Shown here: positions 53,199-63,913 of the stretch, one piece after another | How positions within the stretch are numbered: the stretch's first letter is position 1 | Layout of the letters: the number at the start of each line of letters is the position of its first letter | Origin: Gammaproteobacteria bacterium | GTDB taxonomy: Bacteria > Pseudomonadota > Gammaproteobacteria > Pseudomonadales > Pseudomonadaceae | Assembly: GCA_903970465.1 (NCBI GenBank) | Contig: CAJCIO010000107.1 | Coordinates: forward strand, 18,707 to 82,706 | Direction: 5' to 3' | Length of the DNA stretch: 64,000 nt | Translations under genes and position numbers: made by a program | The notes under the pieces: generated by a model | What the model was told of the DNA's origin: nothing | The model's database searches: none | The model's input: the letters and a program-made list of their open reading frames with translations, nothing else

Positions 53199-56100
53199 TT
53201 ATTCGGTTTCCAGATCGATATCGATACCGAGAGAACGAATCTCTTTGATCAACACGTTGAAGGACTCGGGCATGCCCGGCTCCATACGGTGATCGCCGTC
53301 CACGATGTTCTTGTACATCTTGGTCCGACCGTTCACATCGTCCGACTTCACTGTGAGCATTTCCTGCAGAGTGTAGGCGGCGCCGTATGCTTCCAGTGCC
53401 CAGACCTCCATCTCCCCGAAACGCTGACCACCGAACTGAGCCTTACCACCCAGCGGCTGCTGAGTAACCAGGCTGTAAGAACCAGTGGAACGCGCGTGCA
53501 TCTTGTCGTCCACCAAGTGGTTCAGTTTCAGCATGTACATGTAGCCAACGGTGACATGACGCTCAAACTTGTTGCCGGTACGACCGTCGAACAGCTGCAT
53601 CTGGCCGCTTTCTGGCAGGTCGGCCAGTTTCAGCATGGCCTTGATTTCGCTTTCCTTGGCACCGTCGAACACCGGAGTGGCCATCGGTACGCCGGCACGC
53701 AGGTTCTTCGCCAGGTCGAGAATTTCCTGGTCGCTGAAGCTTTCCAGGTTTTCTTGACGGCCACCGATCTCGTTGTAGATCTCGGTGAGGAACTTGCGCA
53801 GCTCGATCACTTTGCGCTGCTCTTCGAGCATGCGGTTGATCTTCTCGCCCAGGCCCTTGGCCGCGAGGCCCAGGTGGGTTTCAAGGATCTGACCGACGTT
53901 CATACGCGAAGGTACGCCCAACGGGTTCAACACGACATCGACCGGAGTACCGTATTCGTCGTGCGGCATGTCTTCAACCGGCATGATCACCGAGACTACA
54001 CCTTTGTTACCGTGACGACCGGCCATCTTGTCGCCCGGCTGGATGCGACGACGAATGGCAAGGTAGACCTTGACGATCTTCAGCACGCCCGGCGCCAAGT
54101 CATCGCCCTGTTGCAGTTTGCGTTTCTTGTCTTCGAACTTGTCGTCCAGCAAACGGCGACGATCAACGATGTAGGCCTGAGCCTTCTCGAGTTGCTCGTT
54201 CAGCGCGTCTTCCGCCATGCGCAGCTTGAACCACTGGCCGTGCTCGAGACCGTCGAGGACTTCGTGGGTGATTTCCAGACCTTTCTTCAGGCCGGCACCA
54301 CCTTCGACGATCTGACCTACCAGAGCCGAGCGCAGACGTTCGAAGGTTGCACCTTCAACGATGCGGAACTCTTCGTTGAGGTCCTTGCGGATTTCGTCCA
54401 GCTGCGATTTTTCAATCGACAGCGCACGGGCATCACGCTCGACACCATCACGGGTGAAGACCTGTACGTCGATGACAGTACCTTTGGTGCCGGTAGGCAC
54501 ACGCAGGGAGGTGTCTTTGACGTCGCTGGCCTTCTCGCCGAAGATCGCACGCAGCAGTTTTTCTTCTGGAGTCAGTTGGGTCTCGCCTTTCGGAGTGACC
54601 TTGCCGACCAGGATGTCGCCAGCGCCAACTTCAGCACCTACGTAAACGATACCGGCTTCGTCCAGCTTGTTCAGTGCCGCTTCACCCACGTTCGGGATGT
54701 CGGCAGTGATTTCCTCTGGCCCCAGCTTGGTATCACGCGCCACACAGGTCAGTTCCTGAATGTGGATCGTGGTGAAGCGGTCTTCCTGAACCACACGCTC
54801 GGACAGGCAGATGGAGTCTTCGAAGTTGTAACCGTTCCAGGCCATGAACGCGATGCGCATGTTCTGACCCAGTGCCAGCTCGCCCATGTCGGTGGACGGA
54901 CCATCGGCCATGATGTCGCTGCGCTCTACCTGATCACCCTTGCGGACCAGCGGACGCTGGTTGATGCAGGTGTTCTGGTTGGAGCGGGTGTACTTGGTCA
55001 GGTTGTAGATGTCGACACCGGCTTCGCCAGTTTCAACTTCGTCATCGTTGACACGCACCACGATACGGCTGGCGTCGACAGAGTCGATCACGCCGCCACG
55101 ACGAGCCACGACGCAAACGCCGGAGTCACGGGCTACGTTACGCTCCATGCCAGTACCGACCAGCGGCTTGTCGGCACGCAGCGTAGGTACAGCTTGACGC
55201 TGCATGTTCGAACCCATCAACGCGCGGTTGGCGTCATCGTGCTCGAGGAACGGGATAAGCGACGCGGCGACCGAAACAACCTGCTTCGGCGAAACGTCCA
55301 TCAAGGTGACGTCTTCCGGCGCCTTGACGGTGAACTCGTTCAAGTGACGAACAGCAACCAGCTCGTCGATCAGCATTTTCTTGTCGTTCATCGTGGCCGA
55401 AGCCTGAGCGATCACGTGATCAGCTTCTTCGATGGCGGACAGGAACACGATCTCGTCGGTGACCAGACCATCCTTCACCACACGGTACGGGCTCTCGAGG
55501 AAACCGTACTGGTTGGTGCGAGCATAGGCTGCCAGGGAGTTGATCAGACCGATGTTCGGACCTTCCGGCGTTTCGATCGGGCAAACACGACCGTAGTGCG
55601 TCGGGTGTACGTCACGAACTTCGAAACCAGCGCGCTCACGGGTCAGACCACCAGGGCCGAGTGCGGAGACACGACGCTTGTGCGTGATCTCGGACAGCGG
55701 GTTGTTCTGGTCCATGAACTGCGAGAGCTGGCTAGAACCGAAGAACTCCTTGACCGCCGCCGCGACTGGCTTGGCGTTGATCAAGTCCTGAGGCATCAGG
55801 CCTTCGCTTTCGGCCATCGACAGACGTTCTTTGACCGCACGCTCGACGCGCACCAGGCCAACACGGAACTGGTTCTCGGCCATCTCGCCAACGCAACGTA
55901 CGCGACGGTTGCCGAGGTGGTCGATGTCATCGACGATGCCTTTGCCGTTGCGGATGTCGACCAGGGTCTTCAGCACGGCAACGATGTCGTCCTTGCTCAG
56001 CACGCCTGAACCTTCGATCTCGGTACGACCGATACGACGGTTGAACTTCATGCGGCCTACAGCGGACAGATCGTAGCGCTCAGGACTGAAGAACAGGTTG

Positions 56101-57272
56101 TTGAACAGGGTCTCGGCAGCATCCTTGGTAGGAGGCTCGCCAGGACGCATCATCCGATAGATTTCGACCAGGGCTTCCAGCTGGTTGCTGGTGGAGTCGA
56201 TCTTCAGGGTATCGGAGATGAACGGACCGCAATCGATGTCGTTGGTATAAAGCGTTTCGATGCGCACAACCTGACCCTTGACGATTTTCGCCAGGATGTC
56301 AGTGGTCAGTTCGGTGTTGCATTCAGCCAGGATCTCGCCGGTAGCCGGGTGCACGATCGCTTTGGCAGTGGTACGGCCAAGAACGTAGTCGATAGGCACT
56401 GCCAGCGTCTTGATGCCTGCTTTTTCGATCTGATTGATGTGACGGGCCGTGATACGACGGCCAGCCTCGACGATGACCTTACCAGCGGCATCGAGGATAT
56501 CCAGAGCAGCGATTTCACCACGCAGGCGCTGTGGCACCAGCTCCAGGTTGAGGGTTTCGCCCTCTACGTGGAATACGTTGGTGGTGTAGAAGGAGTCCAG
56601 GACTTCTTCAGTGGTGTAGCCGAGCGCGCGCAACAGCACCGAGGCCGGCAGCTTGCGACGACGGTCGATCCGGACGAATACACAGTCTTTCGGATCGAAC
56701 TCGAAGTCCAGCCAGGAACCACGGTAAGGAATGATGCGAGCGGAGTACAGCAGCTTGCCCGAGCTGTGCGTCTTGCCACGGTCGTGGTCGAAGAACACGC
56801 CAGGGGAGCGGTGCAGCTGGGAAACGATCACACGCTCGGTACCGTTGATTACGAAGGTACCGTTCTCAGTCATCAACGGGATTTCGCCCATGTAGACTTC
56901 TTGCTCTTTAATGTCCTTGATCGCTTTGTTCGACGATTCTTTGTCGAAAATGATCAGGCGCACTTTTACTCGCAACGGGACCGCAAAGGTCACGCCACGC
57001 AGGACACATTCTTTGACATCAAAGGCCGGTTCGCCCAGACGATAGCCAACGTACTCCAAGGCAGCGTTGCCGGAGTAGCTGATGATCGGGAAAACAGATT
57101 TGAAGGCCGCATGCAGGCCCACGTCGCGGAACTGATCCTTGTTCGCTCCCGCCTGCAAGAATTCACGATACGAATCCAGCTGGATGGCCAGGAGGTAAGG
57201 CACATCCATGACGTCCGGCAACTTGCTAAAGTCCTTGCGGATACGTTTTTTCTCAGTGTATGAGTAAGCCAT
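53199..57272 (-). CDS. rpoB: RNA polymerase beta subunit
   Basis: A 1357-residue subunit. The rifampicin pocket ([15 protein letters not shown] and [13 protein letters not shown]) is wild type at the Asp, His, Ser and Leu positions usually mutated in resistance. It starts [10 protein letters not shown] and ends D-I-D-L-E-T-E. A 216-base spacer to rplL holds an attenuator-like hairpin and a processing hairpin. Confidence 0.98.
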   Translation of the reverse strand: MAYSYTEKKRIRKDFSKLPDVMDVPYLLAIQLDSYREFLQAGANKDQFRDVGLHAAFKSVFPIISYSGNAALEYVGYRLGEPAFDVKECVLRGVTFAVPLRVKVRLIIFDKESSNKAIKDIKEQEVYMGEIPLMTENGTFVINGTERVIVSQLHRSPGVFFDHDRGKTHSSGKLLYSARIIPYRGSWLDFEFDPKDCVFVRIDRRRKLPASVLLRALGYTTEEVLDSFYTTNVFHVEGETLNLELVPQRLRGEIAALDILDAAGKVIVEAGRRITARHINQIEKAGIKTLAVPIDYVLGRTTAKAIVHPATGEILAECNTELTTDILAKIVKGQVVRIETLYTNDIDCGPFISDTLKIDSTSNQLEALVEIYRMMRPGEPPTKDAAETLFNNLFFSPERYDLSAVGRMKFNRRIGRTEIEGSGVLSKDDIVAVLKTLVDIRNGKGIVDDIDHLGNRRVRCVGEMAENQFRVGLVRVERAVKERLSMAESEGLMPQDLINAKPVAAAVKEFFGSSQLSQFMDQNNPLSEITHKRRVSALGPGGLTRERAGFEVRDVHPTHYGRVCPIETPEGPNIGLINSLAAYARTNQYGFLESPYRVVKDGLVTDEIVFLSAIEEADHVIAQASATMNDKKMLIDELVAVRHLNEFTVKAPEDVTLMDVSPKQVVSVAASLIPFLEHDDANRALMGSNMQRQAVPTLRADKPLVGTGMERNVARDSGVCVVARRGGVIDSVDASRIVVRVNDDEVETGEAGVDIYNLTKYTRSNQNTCINQRPLVRKGDQVERSDIMADGPSTDMGELALGQNMRIAFMAWNGYNFEDSICLSERVVQEDRFTTIHIQELTCVARDTKLGPEEITADIPNVGEAALNKLDEAGIVYVGAEVGAGDILVGKVTPKGETQLTPEEKLLRAIFGEKASDVKDTSLRVPTGTKGTVIDVQVFTRDGVERDARALSIEKSQLDEIRKDLNEEFRIVEGATFERLRSALVGQIVEGGAGLKKGLEITHEVLDGLEHGQWFKLRMAEDALNEQLEKAQAYIVDRRRLLDDKFEDKKRKLQQGDDLAPGVLKIVKVYLAIRRRIQPGDKMAGRHGNKGVVSVIMPVEDMPHDEYGTPVDVVLNPLGVPSRMNVGQILETHLGLAAKGLGEKINRMLEEQRKVIELRKFLTEIYNEIGGRQENLESFSDQEILDLAKNLRAGVPMATPVFDGAKESEIKAMLKLADLPESGQMQLFDGRTGNKFERHVTVGYMYMLKLNHLVDDKMHARSTGSYSLVTQQPLGGKAQFGGQRFGEMEVWALEAYGAAYTLQEMLTVKSDDVNGRTKMYKNIVDGDHRMEPGMPESFNVLIKEIRSLGIDIDLETE

Positions 57273-57379
57273 CAGCGTTCCCCAGCTTGGTCACCTGCTT
57301 GTTTGGCCCCTCCCGACGGAGCAGCCAGAAAATCTTGCAAACCCCATGGTTTGCCCACCCCTCAAGGTGGTTACAGCAC

Positions 57380-57413
57380 GTTACTGACACCGACCCAGTC
57401 GGCTGGCAGTAAC
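57380..57413 (-). promoter_or_regulatory. double-stem hairpin in the rplL-rpoB spacer (candidate RNase III site)
   Basis: GTTACTG (57380-57386) pairs with CAGTAAC (57407-57413) and encloses an inner CCGAC/GTCGG stem. In E. coli the same spacer contains an RNase III processing site, so a similar role is plausible; it has not been shown here. Confidence 0.5.
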
Positions 57414-57415
57414 GG

Positions 57416-57444
57416 AAAAAGGCCGGTGGCATGAGCCACCAGCC
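57416..57444 (-). terminator. attenuator-like terminator between rplL and rpoB
   Basis: Minus strand stem GGCTGGTGGC/GCCACCGGCC (one G-U pair) with a 4-base loop, then CTTTTTCC. A partial terminator here would lower rpoB-rpoC relative to rplL, as in E. coli. Confidence 0.75.
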
Positions 57445-57488
57445 ATCAGCCTTTCGCTTGATGCTCGGGCTGGAGACGCAAGGTCGAA

Positions 57489-57851
57489 TTACTTGACTTC
57501 GACTTTGGCGCCTGCTTCTTCCAGAGCAGCCTTGATCTTAGCGGCTTCTTCTTTCGAAGCGCCTTCTTTGACCATGCCCAGGTCATCAACAACAGCCTTG
57601 GCTTCTTTCAGGCCCAGACCGGTGATTTCACGTACAGCCTTGATGACGTTTACTTTCTTCTCGCCCGACTCAACCAGTTTAACGTTGAATTCGGTCTGCT
57701 CTTCAACAACAGCGGCAGCAGCAGCTGGGCCGGCAGAAGCAGCAGCGGCGCTAACGCCGAATTTTTCTTCGAAAGCTTTGATCAGCTCAACAACCTGCAG
57801 GACCGACATTTCAGCGACGGCGTTGAGGATATCGTCTTGGGAGATAGACAT
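57489..57851 (-). CDS. rplL: 50S ribosomal protein L7/L12
   Basis: A 120-residue stalk protein that recruits translational GTPases. The N-terminal dimerisation helices are followed by an Ala-rich hinge (about 36-50) and the C-terminal factor-binding domain [12 protein letters not shown]. It is 78 bases after rplJ and is usually present in several copies per ribosome. Confidence 0.98.
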   Translation of the reverse strand: MSISQDDILNAVAEMSVLQVVELIKAFEEKFGVSAAAASAGPAAAAAVVEEQTEFNVKLVESGEKKVNVIKAVREITGLGLKEAKAVVDDLGMVKEGASKEEAAKIKAALEEAGAKVEVK

Positions 57852-57929
57852 TGCTGTAATTCCTGAATTGGGGGACGGCCTATGGGGCCATCTAAATAAA
57901 CAAAAATACGCGAGAGAGACTGATCAGCC

Positions 57930-58430
57930 TTAAGCTGCGGCAGCTTCTTTTTGCTCGCGAACTGCGGCCAGAGTACGAGCCAACTTGCTGGTAGCGCCTT
58001 GAATCACGCTCATCAGCTGAGAAATAGCTTCGTTACGGGTCGGCAGTGTTGCCAGTACGTCGATTTCGTTAGCTGCGAGGAACTTGCCCTCGAACGCAGC
58101 TGCCTTGATCTCGAACTTCGCTTGACCTTTCGCGAACTCTTTGAACAAACGAGCAGCAGCGCCCGGGTGTTCGTTCGAGAAAGCGATCAAGGTAGGGCCG
58201 GTGAACACGTCGTTGAGGACACTGTATTGAGTGTCTGCAACAGCGCGCTTGAGCAGGGTGTTACGTACAACACGTACATAAACGCCAGCTTCACGAGCCT
58301 CTTTACGGAGTCCGGTCATTGCGCCTACTGTTACGCCACGGGCATCAGCCACGACAGCGGACAGAGCGACTTTGGCAGCCTCGTTGACTTCAGCGACGAT
58401 GGCCTTCTTGTCTTCGAGATAAATTGCCAC
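57930..58430 (-). CDS. rplJ: 50S ribosomal protein L10
   Basis: A 166-residue stalk base. The N-terminal part binds 23S rRNA and the C-terminal helix ([13 protein letters not shown]) holds L7/L12 dimers. L10 with L7/L12 represses its own mRNA in E. coli through a long leader; a 202-base leader (58431-58632) precedes it here. Confidence 0.98.
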   Translation of the reverse strand: MAIYLEDKKAIVAEVNEAAKVALSAVVADARGVTVGAMTGLRKEAREAGVYVRVVRNTLLKRAVADTQYSVLNDVFTGPTLIAFSNEHPGAAARLFKEFAKGQAKFEIKAAAFEGKFLAANEIDVLATLPTRNEAISQLMSVIQGATSKLARTLAAVREQKEAAAA

Positions 58431-58632
58431 GGGTTAACTCCTGCTTGTTACCGTTTCATCTGGCCGAAGCCGGATGTCGTTTTGGTGTCTGATTCGGTAA
58501 GGAACCGGGAGCACCATCTGCGTAGGCTTGTGTTTTAAGACTCGCGTCGCCTACGGTCTTGGATAGCCCCCGCCAGGCAGGGACCCCAATCTTTCGTGTT
58601 ACCAGGGCAGTTACCCGCCCTGACAACCAGTG
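58431..58632 (-). ncRNA. rplJ leader (probable L10 autoregulatory region)
   Basis: A 202-base untranslated gap with a stem AAGAC/GTCTT enclosing a CGTAGGCGACG segment (about 58534-58560), reminiscent of the L10-leader fold that binds the L10-L7/L12 complex. No open reading frame with homology is present. The assignment is by position and partial resemblance. Confidence 0.5.
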
Positions 58633-59328
58633 TTACGCAGTCAGCGAGCTCTGATCGATAACCAGACCTGGGCCCATAGTGGTGCTCAGGGTAACGCGCT
58701 TGACGTAGATGCCTTTCGAAGAAGCCGGCTTGATACGCTTCAGATCAGAGATCAGGGCTTCGACGTTTTCCTTCAGCTTGACGGCGTCGAAACCGACTTT
58801 GCCAACTGAAGTGTGGATGATGCCGTTTTTGTCGGTGCGATAACGAACCTGACCAGCCTTCGCGTTTTTGACCGCGGTAGCGACGTCTGGGGTTACGGTG
58901 CCGACTTTAGGGTTAGGCATCAGGCCACGCGGACCGAGGATCTGACCCAGTTGACCTACAACACGCATTGCATCCGGGGAAGCGATGACGACGTCATAGT
59001 TCAGGTCGCCGCCTTTCATTTCGGCAGCCAGGTCGTCCATGCCAACGCGGTCGGCGCCGGCAGCCAGAGCTGCTTCAGCAGCCGGGCCTTGGGTGAACAC
59101 AGCAACACGTACGGTCTTGCCAGTGCCGTGTGGCAGCACAGTAGCGCTACGAACGACCTGGTCGGATTTACGCGGGTCAACGCCCAGGTTCACGGCGATG
59201 TCGAAAGACTCGCTGAACTTGACGGTCGACAGCTCAGCCAGCAGGCCGGCGGCTTCTTCGAAGTTGTAGAACTTGCCAGCTTCGATTTTGGAAGCAATAG
59301 CTTTTTGGCGCTTGGTCAGCTTAGCCAT
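58633..59328 (-). CDS. rplA: 50S ribosomal protein L1
   Basis: A 231-residue protein of the L1 stalk that moves E-site t[15 protein letters not shown] is at the start and [15 protein letters not shown] near 130-144 is the signature. It overlaps the rplK stop by one base. Confidence 0.98.
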   Translation of the reverse strand: MAKLTKRQKAIASKIEAGKFYNFEEAAGLLAELSTVKFSESFDIAVNLGVDPRKSDQVVRSATVLPHGTGKTVRVAVFTQGPAAEAALAAGADRVGMDDLAAEMKGGDLNYDVVIASPDAMRVVGQLGQILGPRGLMPNPKVGTVTPDVATAVKNAKAGQVRYRTDKNGIIHTSVGKVGFDAVKLKENVEALISDLKRIKPASSKGIYVKRVTLSTTMGPGLVIDQSSLTA

Positions 59329-59759
59329 TACACACCCTCCACGTTAAGGCCCATGCTGCGAGCAGAACCGGCGATAGTACGCACGGCAGCATCCAGGTCA
59401 GCAGCAGTCAGATCAGCCTTCTTAGCGTTGGCGATATCTTCCAGCTGAGCACGGGTGACGGTGCCAACTTTAACGGTGTTCGGGCGTGCAGAACCGCTGG
59501 TCAGGCCAGCTGCTTTCTTCAACAGAACCGAAGCAGGGGTGCTTTTGGTTTCGAAGGTGAAGCTACGGTCGCTGTACACAGTGATGATCACTGGAGTCGG
59601 CAGGCCGGCTTCTTGACCCGCAGTACGGGCGTTGAAGGCCTTGCAGAATTCCATGATGTTCACGCCGTGTTGACCCAGAGCCGGGCCGACGGGCGGGCTA
59701 GGGTTGGCCTGGCCGGCCTTTACTTGCAGCTTGATATAAGCCGTGATTTTCTTAGCCAT
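59328..59759 (-). CDS. rplK: 50S ribosomal protein L11
   Basis: A 143-residue protein of the GTPase-associated centre; it supports RelA activation. The proline-rich N-terminal domain has [15 protein letters not shown]. It starts the rplK-rplA-rplJ-rplL-rpoB-rpoC run after the nusG terminator. Confidence 0.98.
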   Translation of the reverse strand: MAKKITAYIKLQVKAGQANPSPPVGPALGQHGVNIMEFCKAFNARTAGQEAGLPTPVIITVYSDRSFTFETKSTPASVLLKKAAGLTSGSARPNTVKVGTVTRAQLEDIANAKKADLTAADLDAAVRTIAGSARSMGLNVEGV

Positions 59760-59828
59760 GAGCTACTCCACTATTGGGTACAGGCGCCTTGCGGCTCCCC
59801 AGTTGCTTGCGTTTTATCCCAGAGACGA

Positions 59829-59856
59829 CAAAACCCCGCAGCTTACGCCTGCGGGG
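59829..59856 (-). terminator. terminator after nusG
   Basis: Perfect 8-bp stem CCCCGCAG/CTGCGGGG (59834-59841 with 59849-59856), then TTTTGTC on the minus strand. It separates secE-nusG from rplK. Confidence 0.9.
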
Positions 59857-59874
59857 CATGGGATCCGTTTCCAA

Positions 59875-60408
59875 TCAGACCTTTTCGACCTGACTGAACT
59901 CGAGCTCCACCGGAGTAGAGCGACCGAAAATGAGCACTGCCACTTGGATCCGGCTCTTTTCGTAGTTAACTTCTTCGACAGTCCCGTTGAAATCAGCGAA
60001 CGGACCATCGGTAACACGTACCACCTCACCCGGCTCGAACAGCGTCTTGGGCTTCGGCTTGTCGCTGCCATCGGCAACGCGACGAAGGATAGCTTCTGCT
60101 TCCTTGTCGGTAATCGGTGCAGGCTTATCAGCAGTACCGCCAATGAAACCCATCACCCGAGGCGTGTCCTTGACCAAGTGCCAAGTACCCTCGTTCATGT
60201 CCATCTGCACCAGCACGTAACCTGGGAAGAACTTGCGCTCGCTTTTGCGCTTCTGGCCATTACGCATCTCTACCACTTCTTCAGTGGGGACCAGAATTTC
60301 GCCAAAGCCATCTTCCATGCCAGCCAGCTTTACACGCTCAACCAAAGAGCGCATAACATGCTTCTCGTAACCCGAGTAAGCATGCACAACGTACCAACGC
60401 TTAGCCAC
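59875..60408 (-). CDS. nusG: transcription termination/antitermination factor NusG
   Basis: A 177-residue factor that links polymerase to ribosome and to Rho. The NGN domain starts [16 protein letters not shown], and the KOW domain lies near the end ([17 protein letters not shown]). It is 9 bases after secE. Confidence 0.98.
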   Translation of the reverse strand: MAKRWYVVHAYSGYEKHVMRSLVERVKLAGMEDGFGEILVPTEEVVEMRNGQKRKSERKFFPGYVLVQMDMNEGTWHLVKDTPRVMGFIGGTADKPAPITDKEAEAILRRVADGSDKPKPKTLFEPGEVVRVTDGPFADFNGTVEEVNYEKSRIQVAVLIFGRSTPVELEFSQVEKV

Positions 60409-60417
60409 GGGACACCC

Positions 60418-60786
60418 TTAGCCTACAATCAGGGAAACAAGCCAGCCGAGCAGGGAATCAAGCCCCCACAACAGCAAAGCCATGACCAGAACGACCGCCA
60501 CTACAATCAGTGTGGTCTGCGTAGTCTCTTGGCGGGTAGGCCAAACGACTTTACGAATCTCGCCGCGCGCTTCCTTCGCCAGGACAAAGAACGACTTGCC
60601 TTTGGCTGTTTGCAACGCCGTGAAGGCAGCAACACCAGCAATGACGATCAGAGCCAGAACGCGATACAGGATTGGCGATGCGGAGAAATACTGATTTCCG
60701 ACAACACCTACCACCACCAAAGCGACCACAACAAGCCACTTGAGCAGATCGAAGCGAGAGTCTTGGGCTTCAGCCTTGGGAGTCAT
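60418..60786 (-). CDS. secE: protein translocase subunit SecE
   Basis: A 122-residue inner-membrane protein with three membrane segments, the long form typical of gammaproteobacteria. The conserved cytoplasmic helix before the last segment is E-A-R-G-E-I-R-K-V-V-W-P-T-R-Q-E. It forms SecYEG with SecY. It lies 45 bases after tRNA-Trp and is probably on the same transcript. Confidence 0.97.
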   Translation of the reverse strand: MTPKAEAQDSRFDLLKWLVVVALVVVGVVGNQYFSASPILYRVLALIVIAGVAAFTALQTAKGKSFFVLAKEARGEIRKVVWPTRQETTQTTLIVVAVVLVMALLLWGLDSLLGWLVSLIVG

Positions 60787-60831
60787 CTAGGAGGATCCTG
60801 TGAAAAGAAAGCCAGACACATTGAGTGAATC

Positions 60832-60907
60832 TGGCAGGTCAGGAGGGAATCGAACCCCCAACCTACGGTTTTGGAGACCGTCGCTCTGCCAATTGAGCTA
60901 CTGACCT
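60832..60907 (-). tRNA. tRNA-Trp (CCA)
   Basis: A 76-base cloverleaf with a 7-bp acceptor AGGTCAG/CTGACCT, the anticodon loop CTCCAAA and an encoded 3' CCA. It sits directly before secE. Confidence 0.97.
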
Positions 60908-60927
60908 AAAACAAAATCAGGCCGACC

Positions 60928-60956
60928 ATTATGCAGACCTGAAGAACGCTTTACAA
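60928..60956 (-). promoter_or_regulatory. sigma-70 promoter of tRNA-Trp-secE-nusG
   Basis: Minus strand -35 TTGTAA (60951-60956), 17-base spacer, -10 CATAAT (60928-60933), 20 bases before the tRNA. Confidence 0.65.
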
Positions 60957-61065
60957 CAGCTTTCGACAACCTTCGCGTACCACCACTACCGACAAGATCG
61001 ACAGCAACCACGAACCTCGAAACGGGGACCATCTCAACCACAGAGACAACCCAACCATTAAAACA

Positions 61066-61091
61066 AAGGCGGATATTTACATATCCGCCTT
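61066..61091 (-). terminator. terminator of the tRNA-Tyr-Gly-Thr unit
   Basis: Perfect 11-bp stem AAGGCGGATAT/ATATCCGCCTT with loop TTAC, followed on the minus strand by TGTTTTAATGG. It lies just after tRNA-Thr, where other Pseudomonas genomes carry tufB. Confidence 0.85.
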
Positions 61092-61097
61092 GTAAAA

Positions 61098-61173
61098 TGG
61101 AGCTCTTGAGCGGATTTGAACCGCTGACCTCACCCTTACCAAGGGTGTGCTCTACCAACTGAGCTACAAGAGC
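61098..61173 (-). tRNA. tRNA-Thr (GGT)
   Basis: A 76-base cloverleaf, acceptor GCTCTTG/CAAGAGC, anticodon loop TTGGTAA, 3' CCA encoded. Confidence 0.97.
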
Positions 61174-61199
61174 GAAACACTGTGCAATAGCAGCAAACA

Positions 61200-61273
<74 letters not shown>

Positions 61274-61297
61274 GAGATTTGCCACTCTCGCTAAAAA

Positions 61298-61382
61298 TGG
61301 TGGAGGGAGAAGGATTCGAACCTTCGAAGTCGTAGACGTCAGATTTACAGTCTGATCCCTTTGGCCGCTCGGGAACCCCTCC
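61298..61382 (-). tRNA. tRNA-Tyr (GTA)
   Basis: An 85-base class II tRNA with a long variable arm, anticodon loop CTGTAAA and 3' CCA encoded. It is the first gene of the Tyr-Gly-Thr unit. Confidence 0.97.
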
Positions 61383-61396
61383 TGTTTCGTGGCGGC

Positions 61397-61425
61397 ATTT
61401 TCAACTCTTGCCACCACCCTGTCAA
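61397..61425 (-). promoter_or_regulatory. sigma-70 promoter of the tRNA-Tyr-Gly-Thr unit
   Basis: Minus strand -35 TTGACA (61420-61425, consensus), 17-base spacer, -10 GAAAAT (61397-61402), followed by a GC-rich GCCGCC discriminator as expected for stringently controlled stable-RNA genes. Confidence 0.8.
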
Positions 61426-61526
61426 GCTTTTTCTCAATTAAATCTTGAGGTTAGCGATTTTGACAGCACCTTCACAAGGTTTACACTAGACGCTATCCCT
61501 GTGAAGCGGGCGCCATTCTATGCAAA

Positions 61527-61970
61527 CTATTCAGCGGTTGCAATGCCTTCACACGGCATTATTTGATGTTTTAAGCCATTGAATTCGCGAGAGAGACCGG
61601 CCAGAGCCGATTCATCCAGCAAACGCTGGCTTTGTGCATCAATTCGCAGCCAATGCACGCCCCCCTGATCGCCATTTATCACCTGTGCCTGCGCCTTGAC
61701 ACCCACCTGCGCCAAACGCTGCTCCAGAGGCATCAACGCGTCGAGCTTTGGATATCCGCCTAAGTAGAGGCAATCTCCCGCAATCGGAGCGGCTGCCTGT
61801 GCTGGCACTCGCTGACCCGGATTGCTCTCGCTGAGCAGCCGGATGTCCTGCTGGTTGCTCTTGTACAAGGACAACGCTCGAATCTCGCCCGGCGGCTGGA
61901 ACGCCTCCTGCTGATGCCACCCGGCATAAAACACATTCAGTACCAATAACAACAGGAACAACCAACGCAT
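61527..61970 (-). CDS. small membrane-anchored hypothetical protein (SPOR-like)
   Basis: A 147-residue protein with an N-terminal hydrophobic anchor or signal (M-R-W-L-F-L-L-L-L-V-L-N-V-F-Y) and a C-terminal domain whose pattern C-L-Y-L-G-G-Y-P ... A-L-M-P-L-E-Q-R-L resembles a SPOR-type peptidoglycan-binding fold, weakly. The ATG at 61970 follows a GAGGTGATT ribosome site. It is 7 bases after coaX and is found in this position in other pseudomonads. The function is not established. Confidence 0.7.
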   Translation of the reverse strand: MRWLFLLLLVLNVFYAGWHQQEAFQPPGEIRALSLYKSNQQDIRLLSESNPGQRVPAQAAAPIAGDCLYLGGYPKLDALMPLEQRLAQVGVKAQAQVINGDQGGVHWLRIDAQSQRLLDESALAGLSREFNGLKHQIMPCEGIATAE

Positions 61971-61977
61971 AATCACC

Positions 61978-62727
61978 TCACGGCAAAGGACAGGCCATGG
62001 CCAGCCCGATGAATACAAGGTCGGGGACAACCTGCGCGGCGGGCACCACCTCGCGCACCAATCCTGCATCACCACCGGTAAGGAAGATGCGGAAATCCTC
62101 TCCCAGATGCGAACGTGCCTGCTCAACCTGGGTAAGCACGAAACCACGCAGCATCAATGTACATCCGCGCTCGACTGCTTCAACGGTATTCCTTCCAGGT
62201 GACATGTCGCTCACAGCTTTCTCGGCTGACAGATCGTCATAGCGAATACGCCGGGTATGGGTACGGAGCTGGCCGCGCATCAACGGCATTCCAGGGCAGA
62301 TGAAACCGCCCAAGTGGTCGCCAGCGGCGGTCACGAAATCGGAGGTTGCGGCGGTACCCAAGTCAATGACCACACACGCGGTACGCGCCAAGTGAAAAGC
62401 CCCCAGCACCGCCAGCCAGCGATCGAGCCCAAGCCGCTGGTACTCTTCATAGCCGTTATGAACACCCGCCAGGTCTTTGGCTGGTACGGCGCACACCGCC
62501 TGCACTGCGAAACAGCAAGCCAAGGCCTCGACGAGTTTGGCTGTCTCCTCCTCGCTACGGACGCTGACGAGCCGGCAATGCGCCAGGGCAACGCCCTCGA
62601 CAGCAGCTACGGCGTCGAGAAGATCCTGATCGGCACCCACTACACCACCAGCGACCACCTGCGCACCGCTCACCCGCGTAATACGCCACTTGATAAAGCT
62701 GTTACCGCAGTCGAGCTCAAGAATCAT
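61978..62727 (-). CDS. coaX: type III pantothenate kinase
   Basis: A 249-residue kinase that phosphorylates pantothenate in coenzyme A synthesis. Motifs are E-L-D-C-G-N-S near residues 4-10, D-L-G-T-A-A-T, and [11 protein letters not shown], all of the ASKHA fold. The ATG at 62727 overlaps the birA end by 11 bases; a GTG just upstream would add one residue. Pseudomonas uses CoaX in place of the CoaA type. Confidence 0.95.
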   Translation of the reverse strand: MILELDCGNSFIKWRITRVSGAQVVAGGVVGADQDLLDAVAAVEGVALAHCRLVSVRSEEETAKLVEALACCFAVQAVCAVPAKDLAGVHNGYEEYQRLGLDRWLAVLGAFHLARTACVVIDLGTAATSDFVTAAGDHLGGFICPGMPLMRGQLRTHTRRIRYDDLSAEKAVSDMSPGRNTVEAVERGCTLMLRGFVLTQVEQARSHLGEDFRIFLTGGDAGLVREVVPAAQVVPDLVFIGLAMACPLP

Positions 62728-63676
62728 CACGCAACCTCAGGCTTAGCTCGCCACCGCTGTAGATCTTTTCTTCGTCGCCGACTTTCAATCGTAGCGCGCC
62801 TTGCGCATCCACTCCTAGCACCGTGCCCTCTATGACGGCGTTTCCAGCAACCAGAGACGCGACCCTGCCCTGCCACAAGTGATATTGCTCCCACTCCCCT
62901 TTGAGTGCGCTGAAGCCAGCACGACGATGACGCACAAGTAGCGGCCGCAGATTGTTGTTGAGGGATGCTGCCAAGGCATTTCTATCGACAGCCCTGCCCG
63001 TCTGCAGCTGCATGGAGGTCCATTGCTGATCGACCTCCTGGCTAGTCTGCATGTTGACGTTGATACCCACACCGATCACCACATGACAGACATCGGCAGG
63101 GTCGCCTACCAACTCCAGCAAGATGCCGGCAATCTTCTGTCGACCGACCAGTACATCATTGGGCCATTTAAGCCCAGCGGTCGATACGCCCGACTCACGC
63201 AACGCATGCATGACGGCGAGGCCGACAACCAGGCTCAGCCCCTCGATCTGCCGCATGCCACCGTCAATACGCAAGACCAGGCTGTAATAGAGGTTCTGTG
63301 CAAATGGACTCACCCATTTGCGACCACGCCGCCCCCGCCCAGCCGTTTGCCGCTCTGCAGTCACTAGGAAGGGCGCATGCACACCCGCAGCGATCATGCG
63401 CATGGCCTCGGCATTGGTGGAGTCGATACTGTCGTGCACATGAACCGGCCAGGGATCATCTGTGGTTGCAGCGACAATGGCTTCAGCATCTAGGAACAAC
63501 AGAGGGGTAGCGAGCTGATAACCGCGGCCGCGAACCTTATGGATCGATACGCCGAACTCAGCTTCCAATTGCTGCAGCTGTTTCCATATGGCGCTACGAC
63601 TCACCCCAAGGGTTGCACCCAGCGTTTGTCCAGAATGGAATCGACCATCCTTGAGGAGTTTCAACAACGTCAGCAT
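62717..63676 (-). CDS. birA: bifunctional biotin-protein ligase/biotin repressor
   Basis: A 319-residue protein. The N-terminal winged helix (about 1-60, [13 protein letters not shown]) binds the biotin operator. The central ligase domain has G-R-G-R-R-G-R-K-W near residues 112-120 and K-W-P-N-D near 170-174 for biotinyl-adenylate, and the C-terminal SH3-like part follows. It biotinylates carboxylase carrier proteins and represses biotin genes. The stop overlaps coaX by 11 bases. Confidence 0.96.
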   Translation of the reverse strand: MLTLLKLLKDGRFHSGQTLGATLGVSRSAIWKQLQQLEAEFGVSIHKVRGRGYQLATPLLFLDAEAIVAATTDDPWPVHVHDSIDSTNAEAMRMIAAGVHAPFLVTAERQTAGRGRRGRKWVSPFAQNLYYSLVLRIDGGMRQIEGLSLVVGLAVMHALRESGVSTAGLKWPNDVLVGRQKIAGILLELVGDPADVCHVVIGVGINVNMQTSQEVDQQWTSMQLQTGRAVDRNALAASLNNNLRPLLVRHRRAGFSALKGEWEQYHLWQGRVASLVAGNAVIEGTVLGVDAQGALRLKVGDEEKIYSGGELSLRLRDDS

Positions 63677-63770
63677 GCCAATCTCGCCTCACAATGAGGC
63701 AGGCATGATAGCTATGCACATGACTGTTGCATAGAAAACCGCGTACAAAGTGTGCGGTCACTGCACTAAA

Positions 63771-63841
63771 GCTTCGCGGGCAGAACCCCTCCCACAGCGG
63801 AGTGCTCAATCACCTGTGGGAGCAAGGCTTGCCCGCGAAGC
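63771..63841. repeat. REPIN beside the rRNA operon
   Basis: Arms GCTTCGCGGGCAGAACCCCT (63771 on) and its partner GTGGGAGCAAGGCTTGCCCG (63816 on) are inverted copies. It lies between birA and the rRNA terminator and is the cleanest copy of this REP family in the window. Confidence 0.85.
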
Positions 63842-63870
63842 TCTTGGTTTTTACAAGTGCCGAAAAGACA

Positions 63871-63902
63871 AAACCCCCACCTGCCTTCGCAGATGGGGGT
63901 TT
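63871..63902 (-). terminator. terminator of the rRNA operon
   Basis: Stem AAACCCCCACCTGC/GCAGATGGGGGTTT (one G-U pair), 12 bases after the 5S 3' end, with T-runs on the minus strand. Confidence 0.9.
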
Positions 63903-63913
63903 CGGAATTGAAT

